Below, piece by piece: positions 45,823 through 53,585 of a stretch of 64,000 nucleotides of DNA (position 1 is the stretch's first letter; the number at the start of each line of letters is the position of its first letter). The DNA lies in contig NZ_LZJZ01000086.1 of assembly GCF_001667585.1 (NCBI RefSeq), forward strand, positions 1 through 64,000, given 5' to 3'. This DNA is from Mycobacterium sp. E2733. Its GTDB lineage: Bacteria; Actinomycetota; Actinomycetes; Mycobacteriales; Mycobacteriaceae. The notes beneath the pieces are model-generated. The model made no database searches and had not been told where the DNA came from. It was given only the letters and a program-made list of their open reading frames with translations. The position numbers and the translations under genes are program-made.

Positions 45823-46379
45823 GACGCTGCACTCTCGATCGGCGTGAGGCTCGGGGTTCGCGAGGGCCAACTGGCGTCCCGCTCGGAGATGACCGTGACC
45901 GGCAGCGGCCACACGATGCCGAATTCCGGGTCGTTCCAGTGGAATCCCTGCTCGTCGGACGGCGCGGGCTGCCCGCTCACCTGGTAGCTGACCTCGGTGT
46001 TGTCGATCAGGGTTTGGAAGCCGTGCGCGACAAACGGCGGCAAGAACAGCGCCCGGTAGTTGTCCGCAGTCAACTCGACCATCACATGGTCGCCGTACGT
46101 CTGCGACCCGGGGCGGATGTCCACGGCAACGGCGGCGATGGCGCCGCGGGTGCAGCGGACCAGTTGGGTTTGGGCGTAGGGCGGCACCCGATGGTGCAGA
46201 CCCCGCACGGTGCCACGGGTGTAGTTGAAGAAGATATTCGTCTGGGCGACATCGAAAGTCAGCCCGCGGCTGGCGAATTCGTCGGCACAGAAGGAACGGG
46301 AAGAGAAGCCTCGGTGGTCGCGTTGCGGTTCGAGGTCAATGATCGTCACGCCGGCGACCAGGGTGGGCGTGTACTTCAC
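45807..46379 (-). CDS. dTDP-4-dehydro-6-deoxyglucose 3,5-epimerase-like enzyme
   Basis: A 190-residue cupin of the RmlC family: LEPQRDHRGFSSRSFCADEF, TRGTVRGLHHRVPPYAQTQL (catalytic His), FLPPFVAHGFQTL and the C-terminal GFHWNDPEFGIVWPL are all family hallmarks. It epimerises a dTDP-keto sugar on the way to dTDP-rhamnose or a related deoxysugar. The genes rmlA, rmlB and rmlD are not in the window, so they would be supplied from elsewhere. It precedes the sugar-phosphate transferase and follows the PPE gene by 46 bases. Confidence 0.85.
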   Translation of the reverse strand: MKYTPTLVAGVTIIDLEPQRDHRGFSSRSFCADEFASRGLTFDVAQTNIFFNYTRGTVRGLHHRVPPYAQTQLVRCTRGAIAAVAVDIRPGSQTYGDHVMVELTADNYRALFLPPFVAHGFQTLIDNTEVSYQVSGQPAPSDEQGFHWNDPEFGIVWPLPVTVISERDASWPSRTPSLTPIESAASCLSR

Positions 46380-46425
46380 TTACCGCTCCTTCCGTGACGC
46401 GTGCTTGGTCGGTTCATGTGATGGC

Positions 46426-47640
46426 CTATGCGTATCCACCAGACGGCGGGCGTGTCATCACGGTCGGGATTACCCCGTACCGGGGCCCGAGGTTTTTGCC
46501 CGACGCGGCGGCCAGGCGCGGCAGCGACCCCATGATGCTGGGCGGCGTATTGGCGCCGGCGAGACTGATGGCCGGCAAAGCGGAAGCGGCGCTGTGCGCC
46601 GCCGGGATCACGCTGGTCCAACTGGCCGGCACCGCAAGCGGCCCCAGCGAGGCCGCGCTGCCCAGGCTGCCGATCACGCCGGATCCGAGCGAGCCGAGCG
46701 CCCCCGCGCCCGCGCTCGCCGCGCCCGCGGCCCCCGAGGCGGCAGCGCCCGCAGCGTTGGTGGCCGCCATCGCGCCGTTCGCCAAACCCTGCCCGGTCTG
46801 AGCCATCCCGAGGATGGACGACATTCCGTACAGCGGGGTCGCTGCGGCCATGAAATAGGTGGGGATGGCGCTGGGGACGCTGGACGCCAGGCTCGACATC
46901 AGCGATGAACTGGCCGAGTTGGTCACGGTCCCGACCGCGCTACCGGCACTTCCGCCGGCATCGGTGAGGGTGGCGACGCCGGCGGTCATCGGCGACGAAA
47001 GCCCGTGCAGGGCGTTGGGCACCGAGGACACCACGTTCGAGAGCGAAGTATGGGTCGCCGTCAACGTTTCGGCCTGGGCGAGGGCGTTGCTCTGGCAGGC
47101 CACACCCGCCGGGTTCGTGACGTCCGGCGGCGGACTGAACGGGGTCACCTCGCACGCGCCCGCCGAACCCGCGGCGTACGCATACATGGCCGCTGCGTCC
47201 TGCGCCCACATTTCGCCGTATTCGGCTTCGGTGGCCGCGATCGCCGCCGAGTTCTGGCCGAAGAAGTTGGTGGCGATCAGCGTTGCGAGCTGGACGCGGT
47301 TAGCGGCGACGGCCGGCGGGGGAACGGTCATCGCGAAAGCGGCTTCATAGATTTCGACGGCGAGCCGGGCTTGACCGGCCGCCTCGGCCGCCCGCGCGGC
47401 CGCGCCGGCGGTCCACGCCATGTAGGGGGCGAAGGCGGACGCCATCGCCAACGACGAGGGACCCATCCAGCGCCCGGTCGTCAGTCCCGCGATCACCGAC
47501 CGGTAACAGGCTGCCGCTGAATGCAATTCGGCGGCCAAGCCGTCCCAGGCCACCGCGGCGGCCACCAGCGAGACCGGGCCGGGACCGGCGTACATCCGCC
47601 CGGAGTTGAACTCCGGGGGAAAGGCGCCGAAATCGAGCAC
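46426..47640 (-). CDS. PPE-family protein
   Basis: A 404-residue PPE protein. From GTG 47640 it reads [20 protein letters not shown], the PPE start, with the domain continuing to about residue 180 (WxG region [12 protein letters not shown]). The rest is Ala/Gly/Ser-rich and ends with a GPLAVPASW motif, close to the GxxSVPxxW of the PPE-SVP subfamily. PPE proteins are exported by type VII (ESX) systems with a PE partner; no PE gene is adjacent. It is the first gene of the minus-strand exopolysaccharide operon. Extension to 47733 gives a codon run with no PPE similarity and is rejected. Confidence 0.88.
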   Translation of the reverse strand: MLDFGAFPPEFNSGRMYAGPGPVSLVAAAVAWDGLAAELHSAAACYRSVIAGLTTGRWMGPSSLAMASAFAPYMAWTAGAAARAAEAAGQARLAVEIYEAAFAMTVPPPAVAANRVQLATLIATNFFGQNSAAIAATEAEYGEMWAQDAAAMYAYAAGSAGACEVTPFSPPPDVTNPAGVACQSNALAQAETLTATHTSLSNVVSSVPNALHGLSSPMTAGVATLTDAGGSAGSAVGTVTNSASSSLMSSLASSVPSAIPTYFMAAATPLYGMSSILGMAQTGQGLANGAMAATNAAGAAASGAAGAASAGAGALGSLGSGVIGSLGSAASLGPLAVPASWTSVIPAAHSAASALPAISLAGANTPPSIMGSLPRLAAASGKNLGPRYGVIPTVMTRPPSGGYA

Positions 47641-47763
47641 GTCAGATCCTGCCCCGGGTGGCGGCCCGGCTCGCCGCAGGCGAACCCCCGCTGACCCGGG
47701 AAGGAAACGGATCGGCTTCGGCGGTGGGCACACCGTACTTCAACACCGGCATTCCACAGCTGA

Positions 47764-47780
47764 ACATACTTAAAGTATGG
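47764..47780. promoter_or_regulatory. Operator-like palindrome, site 1
   Basis: ACATACT-TAA-AGTATGG, with a perfect 7-bp inverted repeat around it (CATACTT-A-AAGTATG at 47765-47779). It lies 124 bases upstream of the PPE start and shares its layout with site 2. Confidence 0.55.
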
Positions 47781-48011
47781 AAGAATGCCATCCCGCTGGC
47801 GAAGAGTATTTCGCCTGCAGTCACGAAGGCACTTGGTCCCTTCCCTGGTGGTCCACCTGCTGACCCCGCCCGCGCGCGTGGCCTCGTGGTCACGACCGGC
47901 ATCTGCTTCTCCTCACGCCTGCGGGTGGCCCAGGACCGGGCGTATTGGCTGCTCAAGCGCCTGAACCGCGGGTTTCGCCCGCTTCTGGCTACAAACTGGC
48001 AAACTGATAAT

Positions 48012-48041
48012 AGCGTATAAAACATACTAATAGTTTGTAAA
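48012..48041 (-). promoter_or_regulatory. Candidate promoter overlapping operator site 2
   Basis: On the minus strand TTTACA (complement of 48036-48041) and TACGCT (complement of 48012-48017) are separated by 18 bases, a reasonable -35/-10 pair. It would drive transcription toward the PPE and exopolysaccharide genes. Operator site 2 covers the spacer, so a bound repressor would block the polymerase. Confidence 0.4.
48022..48038. promoter_or_regulatory. Operator-like palindrome, site 2
   Basis: ACATACT-AAT-AGTTTGT, the same 7-3-7 design as site 1 with one mismatch between arms. It resembles the autoregulatory elements bound by ScbR/ArpA-type receptors in Streptomyces. Two ScbR-like TetR genes lie just to the right. 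Confidence 0.55.
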
Positions 48042-48348
48042 GGTAGTGTGATCCGCACTACAGGTATTTACGGGACCGTCAACCCGGTCGCTTGCGGCTG
48101 CTAATCTCGGAAGTGGCCCAAGTACTGCCCGGGGGTGGCCGGTCGGTTTCGCTTCAGACCGCCAAAGAACCGAGGTGTATGCCCTGCTCATCAACCTGAT
48201 GGCGATCGACCAGGCTCGGGTCGCAGCCCGGGACAACGACGCTCGCGTTATCCGCCCCGACGTGAGAGGTCCCGGCATTCCTGCCGGGTTCACGCCTTCG
48301 CATCTGGGTGGCGTCTTCGCGGCCAAAGAGAGCTGAGCTGGCAATCCG

Positions 48349-49026
48349 ATGACGACCCACTCGCCCGATGGACGCGCCGACGCGACGCGGCGACAGATCC
48401 TGCGGGCCGCTTCGCATCAGTTCGCGCGCCGGCCGTACCACGAGGTCGGTCTCGATGACATTCTGGCCGACGCGCAGCTGACCAAAGGCGCGATGTATTT
48501 CCACTTCAAGTCGAAACACGCCTTGGCCGTGGAACTCATCGACAAGCAGATCGCCGCGGCCACGGTCGCGGTGGAGGACCTGTTGACGAGGGGGCTTTCG
48601 GGGCTGGAAACCCTCATCGACTTCTCCTACCTGATCGCCGTTCAAGACATCACGACGGATCTGGTCAGGGCCGGCCTGAATTTGATCGAATCGGTCGGGC
48701 AGCCGGAAGGTCTGCAGGACACGTTGCTGAGCGGATGGGTGCAAGCCCTGTCCGGGGTGGTTCAGCAGGCCATCGACGAGGGCGACATCGGCGAGAACTG
48801 CGATCCCCACGACGTCGGCCGCCTGATGGTGTCCCTGCATATGGGGCTGCGGAAAACCAGCGATCTGGACGAGCCGGCGCGATTCCTGATCGACCTGGAG
48901 AAATGCTGGGTGCTCATCCTGGGCGGCATTCTGCAACCGGACCGGGCCGATTACTTCCGTCAATTCCTAAGGCGGCGTGCGGCGCTCGCCGTCAACGCCA
49001 GTTCTACCGAAGAAGGTTCGCCCTAA
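48349..49026 (+). CDS. TetR regulator, ScbR/ArpA-like, first of two
   Basis: A 225-residue TetR regulator from ATG 48349. The DNA-binding part reads ATRRQILRAASHQFARRPYH, then VGLDDILADAQLTKGAMYFH and FKSKHALAVEL. The effector domain has the ScbR/ArpA layout: DFSYLIAVQDITTDLVRAGL and the C-terminal CWVLILGGILQPD, which recalls gamma-butyrolactone receptors of Streptomyces. It starts the plus-strand regulatory pair, with 130 bases to the next TetR gene. The operator-like palindromes at 47764 and 48022 are the natural targets. No butyrolactone synthase (AfsA-type) is in the window, so the signal is unknown. Confidence 0.75.
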   Translation: MTTHSPDGRADATRRQILRAASHQFARRPYHEVGLDDILADAQLTKGAMYFHFKSKHALAVELIDKQIAAATVAVEDLLTRGLSGLETLIDFSYLIAVQDITTDLVRAGLNLIESVGQPEGLQDTLLSGWVQALSGVVQQAIDEGDIGENCDPHDVGRLMVSLHMGLRKTSDLDEPARFLIDLEKCWVLILGGILQPDRADYFRQFLRRRAALAVNASSTEEGSP

Positions 49027-49156
49027 GGAAGTGAGGCCGGCCCAGACGGGACGCCCACCGTGGCGGCGGCTGCTAACCTTGGACGTCTTGGCGGTCGACG
49101 CGAGACCAGATCAACGAAGTCCTCGCATCCGTCGCGGATCGGGAGGTGCAGGGACT

Positions 49157-49858
49157 ATGCCGCGCCAGGTCCGATCCGAAGCCACTCGACGCAAAATTCT
49201 CGATGCCGCGATCGAGGTGTTCGGCGAAGTCGGATACGCGGCCGCCGGGTGGGGAGCGATCATCGAGCGGACGGGGATGACCAAGGGCGCCCTGTATCAC
49301 CACTTTGATTCGAAGGAATCGCTGGCGTCAGACATCCTCAGGGAAGGCTCCGACGCGCTTCTCACCGCTTTCCGGAACGTATGCGGATCGTCATCGCCGG
49401 GGCTGGAGAACCTATTGCACGGCGCCTTCACCATCGTCGAGGTGCTGAACTCGGACAAGATGGTTCGCACGGCCGAGCAATTGGCCTCTGCCCTAAGCGG
49501 ATTGAATGAGGCCGCCGCCGGCTTCTATGCCGACCTGGCAGCGAAGATCGCCGAGGAGGCCAGGCGGGCGATCAGCGAGGGAGACCTCCGCAAGGACGTC
49601 GACCCCGAAGTGCTCTCCGAGTTCCTCGTCGGGGCCATGTTCGGAACACGGTTGGTGTCCAACGCGATAGCGCGCCATGGCGCGAACAGGGGCGTCGGCG
49701 TCGACATCGCCGGGCGCCTGCGTCAGGTCCTGGAACTCCTGCTACCCGGCACTGTCACGGAGGCGTCGCTCCCGTATTTTCGGCAATTCCTCGGTCGCGA
49801 AATGATGCGCCACGGCCCGGCCGTTGCCGCCCGCACCGACGCCGCCGCGGAGGTCTGA
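49157..49858 (+). CDS. TetR regulator, ScbR/ArpA-like, second of two
   Basis: A 233-residue TetR regulator beginning MPRQVRSEATRRKILDAAIE, with the TKGALYHHFDSKESLASDIL segment after the recognition helix. Its effector domain also has the ScbR layout (SALSGLNEAAAGFYADLAAK, then LVGAMFGTRLVSNAIARHGA). ATG 49157 is preceded by gggagg. It is similar to but clearly distinct from the previous gene, so the pair is an old duplication or two functionally separate receptors. Pairs of a true receptor and a pseudo-receptor are common in autoregulator systems, but that is only an analogy here. Confidence 0.75.
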   Translation: MPRQVRSEATRRKILDAAIEVFGEVGYAAAGWGAIIERTGMTKGALYHHFDSKESLASDILREGSDALLTAFRNVCGSSSPGLENLLHGAFTIVEVLNSDKMVRTAEQLASALSGLNEAAAGFYADLAAKIAEEARRAISEGDLRKDVDPEVLSEFLVGAMFGTRLVSNAIARHGANRGVGVDIAGRLRQVLELLLPGTVTEASLPYFRQFLGREMMRHGPAVAARTDAAAEV

Positions 49859-49946
49859 TCGGCTGGCACCCCGCGCGCATGAGTTCGGGCCGGGTGTGCC
49901 GCACACTCTTTCGCGATCCTGAAGACAGTGATTCGGTAAGTGGGGC

Positions 49947-49974
49947 TTGACGCGCACCCAACGATGCATACTGT
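49947..49974 (+). promoter_or_regulatory. Candidate promoter of the BcsB-like gene (leaderless)
   Basis: TTGACG at 49947-49952 and TACTGT at 49969-49974, spacer 16. Transcription would begin about 49981-49983, at or next to ATG 49982, so the mRNA is probably leaderless, as is frequent in mycobacteria. No Shine-Dalgarno was found there. Confidence 0.4.
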
Positions 49975-49981
49975 TCCGGTG

Positions 49982-51961
49982 ATGTACCCGAGACGTCTGG
50001 GCAAAGCGGTTGCGCTGGCCGCTGTGGCTGGATTTTTGGTGATCAGCGCCCCGGCATCGTGGGGTGCGCCCGGCGACCCGGCTACGGCGGTCGACTCGCC
50101 GACCCTGTCGCTGACCGACATTGGGTCCGCCCCCACCCTGGAGTTCTGGGGTCTGACGAGCAGCCAGCAGCTGACCGTGCCCGTGCTGCACGGGCTGACA
50201 CCGGCCGCGCTGAACACCACGGTCGAACTGCCGATCAACTTGCGGTCCGGGTTGCTCACCGTGACGCAGGGCGAGCGCACCATCGCGCGCCTGAATCTGC
50301 CCTCCGCCGACCAGACGCCGCTCGTCATTCCGCTGGCCGGGGCGGAAGTCAACGACAACTGGCTGACGGTGACGCTGCGTTCCTACCTGGTGCCGCTGGA
50401 CGGGTACTGCCTGTACCCGGAGAGCCCGCTGCGCCTGACCAACGGGTCGATCACCTACACCGGGGTTGAACTGCCACCCACCACGGTGGCCCATTTCCTG
50501 CCGCCGGTGCTGCGGAAGCTTTCCATCTTCGTGCCGCCGTCGCCGTCGGCAAACGAGTCCGACACGGCGATCCAACTGGCCGCGTCCGCGGCCGCGCACT
50601 ACGGCAGGCAGACCCCCGAGATATCCGTGACCCCATTGGCCGAAGGACAGGTGGCGCCCCCGACGCCGCCGCAGTCGCTGGAACGTCAGATCGTCGTCAA
50701 AGAGGGCCCCGACAACGGCCTTTCCCTACAGGGCGCCGCCGGTGTGCCCTGGCTGCTGATGTCGGGACCGCTCGGCCAGTCCGACGAATCGAACACGGCC
50801 GTGCTGTTCAACGACGTGTCGCAGCTGGCGTTGTCCTCCAAGGCGGCGGTGGAGCAACTGAAGCCAAGCCTGCCGCAGGTCGGCAATAGCGTCGCGCTGC
50901 GCGAACTGGGGCAGCCCGTCGTCAACGCCACGTCGCTGCAACCGCGAGTGTCGATCGGACTGGACCAGACCAAGTTCGGCAGATCGGTGCACGACGTGCG
51001 CGTGCATCTCCAGGGTTCCTACACCCCGACGCCGGGAAGTATCGCCGGCCAGATTGCGGTGACGATCGGCCCGGAGACCATCGACCACTGGCCGACCGAC
51101 GGCCATGGCACCATCGACCGCTGGGTCGATGTGCCCGATCGACTCTTGCAGCGATACACCAGCCTTGACCTGGTCCTCGACGTCGCGGCCAACACCGGGC
51201 ATTGCGGCGACTTCTACACCGCCGGGCCCGGCAACCAGCTCCTCACGTTGAACATCAACGGCGACAGCACGATACAGAGCAGTCCCGCCGCGCCACCGGT
51301 GCCGGACGGCTTTCAGTCGGTGCCGCAGTCATTGATGCCCCGGGTGCAGGTCGGCATCGAGCCGCACTCGTTGATCGACACCGTGCGCGCGATCAATCTG
51401 GTGGTGGGTCTGCAGCGGATAAGCTCCCTGCCGATCTACACCACGGTCACGAGCGTGCAACAGGCGATCGACTCGTCGGATCCCGCGATATTGATTTCCG
51501 CCGACGGGTGGAACCATTCCAATGTCGCGCTTCCCGTTTCGGCGGGGCCCAGCGGGCCGATCACCGTCAACGCCGTCCAGTCCGACGGTAAGCCCGCCAA
51601 GCTCGCGCTGGACCCGAATCTTCGGTTCGCCTCTCTCCAAACGGTTTTCAACCGGGGCCGGTCGCTGTTGGTGGCGACGTCCAACGGCGCGCCGGCGCAG
51701 CTCGACGAGCTGCTCCGGTGGCTCAACGGCGATAACAAGCGCTGGCAACGACTCAAAGGCGTCGCGGTGGTGTCCGCACCGGGAGCGCAGGACCCGGTGA
51801 CCGTCGAGCGCCCGCCGATGGCCGGCCCGGCCGCTGGATCGCAGGGCCACTCAGACCTTGGCTGGCTGTGGTGGTTCGGCGCGGGCTGGATCGCCGTGGC
51901 CATCGTCGGCGCAGGGGTGATCGTGTGGCGCACCAGGCGCGAATCATGGCGTCGCCGTTAG
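49982..51961 (+). CDS. BcsB-like cyclic-di-GMP-associated cellulose synthase subunit
   Basis: A 659-residue protein anchored in the membrane. A cleavable-type signal peptide (AVALAAVAGFLVISAPASWG) is followed by alternating carbohydrate-binding and flavodoxin-like domains: TLSLTDIGSAPTLEFWGLTS, LRSYLVPLDGYCLYPESPLR and ANTGHCGDFYTAGPGNQLL. A C-terminal membrane helix (WWFGAGWIAVAIVGAGVIVW) with a basic tail follows. This is the BcsB layout. BcsB normally pairs with the glucosyltransferase BcsA, which I do not find here. In this locus it may guide a different polymer through the cell wall. Confidence 0.7.
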   Translation: MYPRRLGKAVALAAVAGFLVISAPASWGAPGDPATAVDSPTLSLTDIGSAPTLEFWGLTSSQQLTVPVLHGLTPAALNTTVELPINLRSGLLTVTQGERTIARLNLPSADQTPLVIPLAGAEVNDNWLTVTLRSYLVPLDGYCLYPESPLRLTNGSITYTGVELPPTTVAHFLPPVLRKLSIFVPPSPSANESDTAIQLAASAAAHYGRQTPEISVTPLAEGQVAPPTPPQSLERQIVVKEGPDNGLSLQGAAGVPWLLMSGPLGQSDESNTAVLFNDVSQLALSSKAAVEQLKPSLPQVGNSVALRELGQPVVNATSLQPRVSIGLDQTKFGRSVHDVRVHLQGSYTPTPGSIAGQIAVTIGPETIDHWPTDGHGTIDRWVDVPDRLLQRYTSLDLVLDVAANTGHCGDFYTAGPGNQLLTLNINGDSTIQSSPAAPPVPDGFQSVPQSLMPRVQVGIEPHSLIDTVRAINLVVGLQRISSLPIYTTVTSVQQAIDSSDPAILISADGWNHSNVALPVSAGPSGPITVNAVQSDGKPAKLALDPNLRFASLQTVFNRGRSLLVATSNGAPAQLDELLRWLNGDNKRWQRLKGVAVVSAPGAQDPVTVERPPMAGPAAGSQGHSDLGWLWWFGAGWIAVAIVGAGVIVWRTRRESWRRR

Positions 51962-51974
51962 CTTTTGGCGCTTG

Positions 51975-53033
51975 ATGACACGGCTCAGGGACTGGGCGGC
52001 GCGCCCGGCCGTCAAGAACGTCGCGGCCGCCTTGCTTTGCGCCGCTGGGGTGCCGATGTTCGCGCGGCGGCGGCACCGCGACGCGCTCGCCATCGTGATG
52101 TTCCACGGAGTGGAGGACGAACCGCTGTCGCCGGTCTGCCGGCACGTGCTCGGCTCGGCGCTGTACCGCCGTCAATTGGAATACCTGCGTAGGCATTTCA
52201 GCGTTCTCCCGTTGGAGGAGGCGCTCGATCGGCTGGCCGAGGGCACATTGCCGCCGCGCGCGCTGGCGATCACGTTCGACGACGGCACCCGCAACCTCGC
52301 CACGCACGCCCTTCCATTGCTGCGCGAACTGGGACTGCCCGCGGCGGTGTTCCTGGCGACCGGGCCGATGGACAGCGGCGAAACCTTGTGGCCCGACCGG
52401 CTTTGGCTCGCGATCGCCCGCACCGCCGCGACCGAGATCGATCTTGCCGCACTGGGGCGCGGTGTTTGCTCGCTCGACGGCAGCGCCAACCGCGGCCGGG
52501 CATACGCCGCCGCGGTTGAGGGGTTGAAGGGGCTGGCCGACGCGGATCGCATCACCGCGCTGGAGGGGATGCTCGGTGCGCTGGGCTACCGCGACGACGA
52601 TGGTCCGTTCCGGATGCTCACGTGGGACGAAGCGCGGGCCCTGGCCGGCGGCGGTCTGGTGACGCTGCATCCGCACTCGGTGACCCACCCGATCCTGGCC
52701 CGCTGCGACGACGACAAGGTCGAACGGGAGATCGTTGCTTCCTGCGCGGCACTCGAACGCGAGACCGGGTGTGCACCGACGATTTTCGCTTACCCCAACG
52801 GCCGCCCGCAAGATTTCGACGACCGGGCCAAGGACGTGCTGCGCGGCCGGGGCGTCCGCTGGGCGTTGTCCACCACGGCGGGCTTCGCGGATCGCCACTG
52901 CGACCCGCTGGCGTTGCCGCGACTGGCGATGGCGAGCGACGAGTCGTTCGGACACTTCCGGCTGATGGTCTCCGGCGGCCTGCCGCGCCGCTACCGGGGA
53001 CGGCGCGAGACGGCCGTCGCGACCGGCCGCTGA
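51975..53033 (+). CDS. Polysaccharide deacetylase (CE4/NodB domain)
   Basis: A 352-residue enzyme. The NodB domain has AIVMFHGVEDEP, the metal/catalytic ITFDDGTRN and the zinc motif HPHSVTHP (His-Ser-x-x-His type), followed by FAYPNGRPQDFDD. These removers of N- or O-acetyl groups act on extracellular glycans. The N-terminus (VKNVAAALLCAAGVPMFARR) is a weak hydrophobic segment that may anchor it in the membrane. It starts 13 bases after the BcsB-like gene and likely shares its transcript. An N-acetylated sugar in the polymer would be a consistent substrate. Confidence 0.8.
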   Translation: MTRLRDWAARPAVKNVAAALLCAAGVPMFARRRHRDALAIVMFHGVEDEPLSPVCRHVLGSALYRRQLEYLRRHFSVLPLEEALDRLAEGTLPPRALAITFDDGTRNLATHALPLLRELGLPAAVFLATGPMDSGETLWPDRLWLAIARTAATEIDLAALGRGVCSLDGSANRGRAYAAAVEGLKGLADADRITALEGMLGALGYRDDDGPFRMLTWDEARALAGGGLVTLHPHSVTHPILARCDDDKVEREIVASCAALERETGCAPTIFAYPNGRPQDFDDRAKDVLRGRGVRWALSTTAGFADRHCDPLALPRLAMASDESFGHFRLMVSGGLPRRYRGRRETAVATGR

Positions 53034-53037
53034 AGGG

Positions 53038-53400
53038 CTAGCGGTCGTCTTGCCACAACTGTTCGGTCAGATCCTGGAAGGCCGCGAGCACGAATTGGTC
53101 GTCGGCTCGCATCGCCGCCGACTTGCTCATCAGCGCCCGCACGACCGAGCCGTCCTTATGCGCGAGTTCGACGACCATGTTCGCCAGGGAATGAACGACC
53201 GATAACAACGATTCCGAGGCCGGGGCTTGATGGAAGATCTGATGGAACTTCAGCGATAAGACCTCCTCGGGCTCGTAACCCATCATCTCGGCGAACGCGG
53301 CGTTGGAAAACAGGATGGCGCCGTCATGTTCGATGGCCAGCACGGGAATCGGGATCCGCTCGAGCACAACAAGTGCCGGCAGCTGTTTCAGGGTCGTCAT
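53038..53400 (-). CDS. Stand-alone PAS-domain protein
   Basis: A 120-residue protein consisting of one PAS domain: ILFSNAAFAEMMGYEPEEVL, then FHQIFH and GSVVRALMSKSAAM. No output domain, membrane helix or signal peptide is seen. It converges on the deacetylase gene with four bases between stops. Such small PAS proteins act as sensors in complexes or dimerise with larger partners. Whether it belongs with the exopolysaccharide locus is not shown by the sequence. Confidence 0.7.
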   Translation of the reverse strand: MTTLKQLPALVVLERIPIPVLAIEHDGAILFSNAAFAEMMGYEPEEVLSLKFHQIFHQAPASESLLSVVHSLANMVVELAHKDGSVVRALMSKSAAMRADDQFVLAAFQDLTEQLWQDDR

Positions 53401-53585
53401 CGGCGAATCTTCAGGTTGCCGATTACGTCGTCGCTCCACTGGCCGATTATGGCGCATAACATAGGCTATACACGAGGTCTTCGCCGAGATGAGCGCGCCG
53501 GACGTGGCGACTCTTCTTCCTTCCCACTCGATCGCGGTGGCCGCCGGGTCGCCTTGGCGACAGCTGTTACGGCGGTGTGACCGTT

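Larger units (their letters stand above)
47641..48348. other. 708-bp regulatory gap with possible gene remnant
   Basis: This gap between the divergent PPE and TetR genes has unusually AT-rich stretches (47760-47790, 47995-48050). It holds two operator-like palindromes (47764-47780, 48022-48038) and a candidate minus-strand promoter at 48012-48041. Two longer readings (47658-48020 on plus, 47642-48058 on minus) have no convincing features. In the plus frame 48052-48336 there is a 95-codon open stretch without a good start; its last 54 codons from GTG 48175 have GC-rich third positions and may be a remnant of a lost gene. Confidence 0.5.

Noticed and set aside
47658..48020. 120-codon plus-strand reading in the PPE-TetR gap
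   Set aside because: No motifs, no ribosome site, mixed base composition and overlap with operator-like site 1; the gap looks regulatory.
47642..48058. 138-codon minus-strand reading upstream of the PPE gene
   Set aside because: It crosses both operator-like sites and the promoter candidate and lacks protein-like features.
49964..49980. Third copy of the ACATACT operator upstream of the BcsB-like gene
   Set aside because: Only one half-site (GCATACT) is present; the second arm does not match and the sequence is explained by a -10 element.
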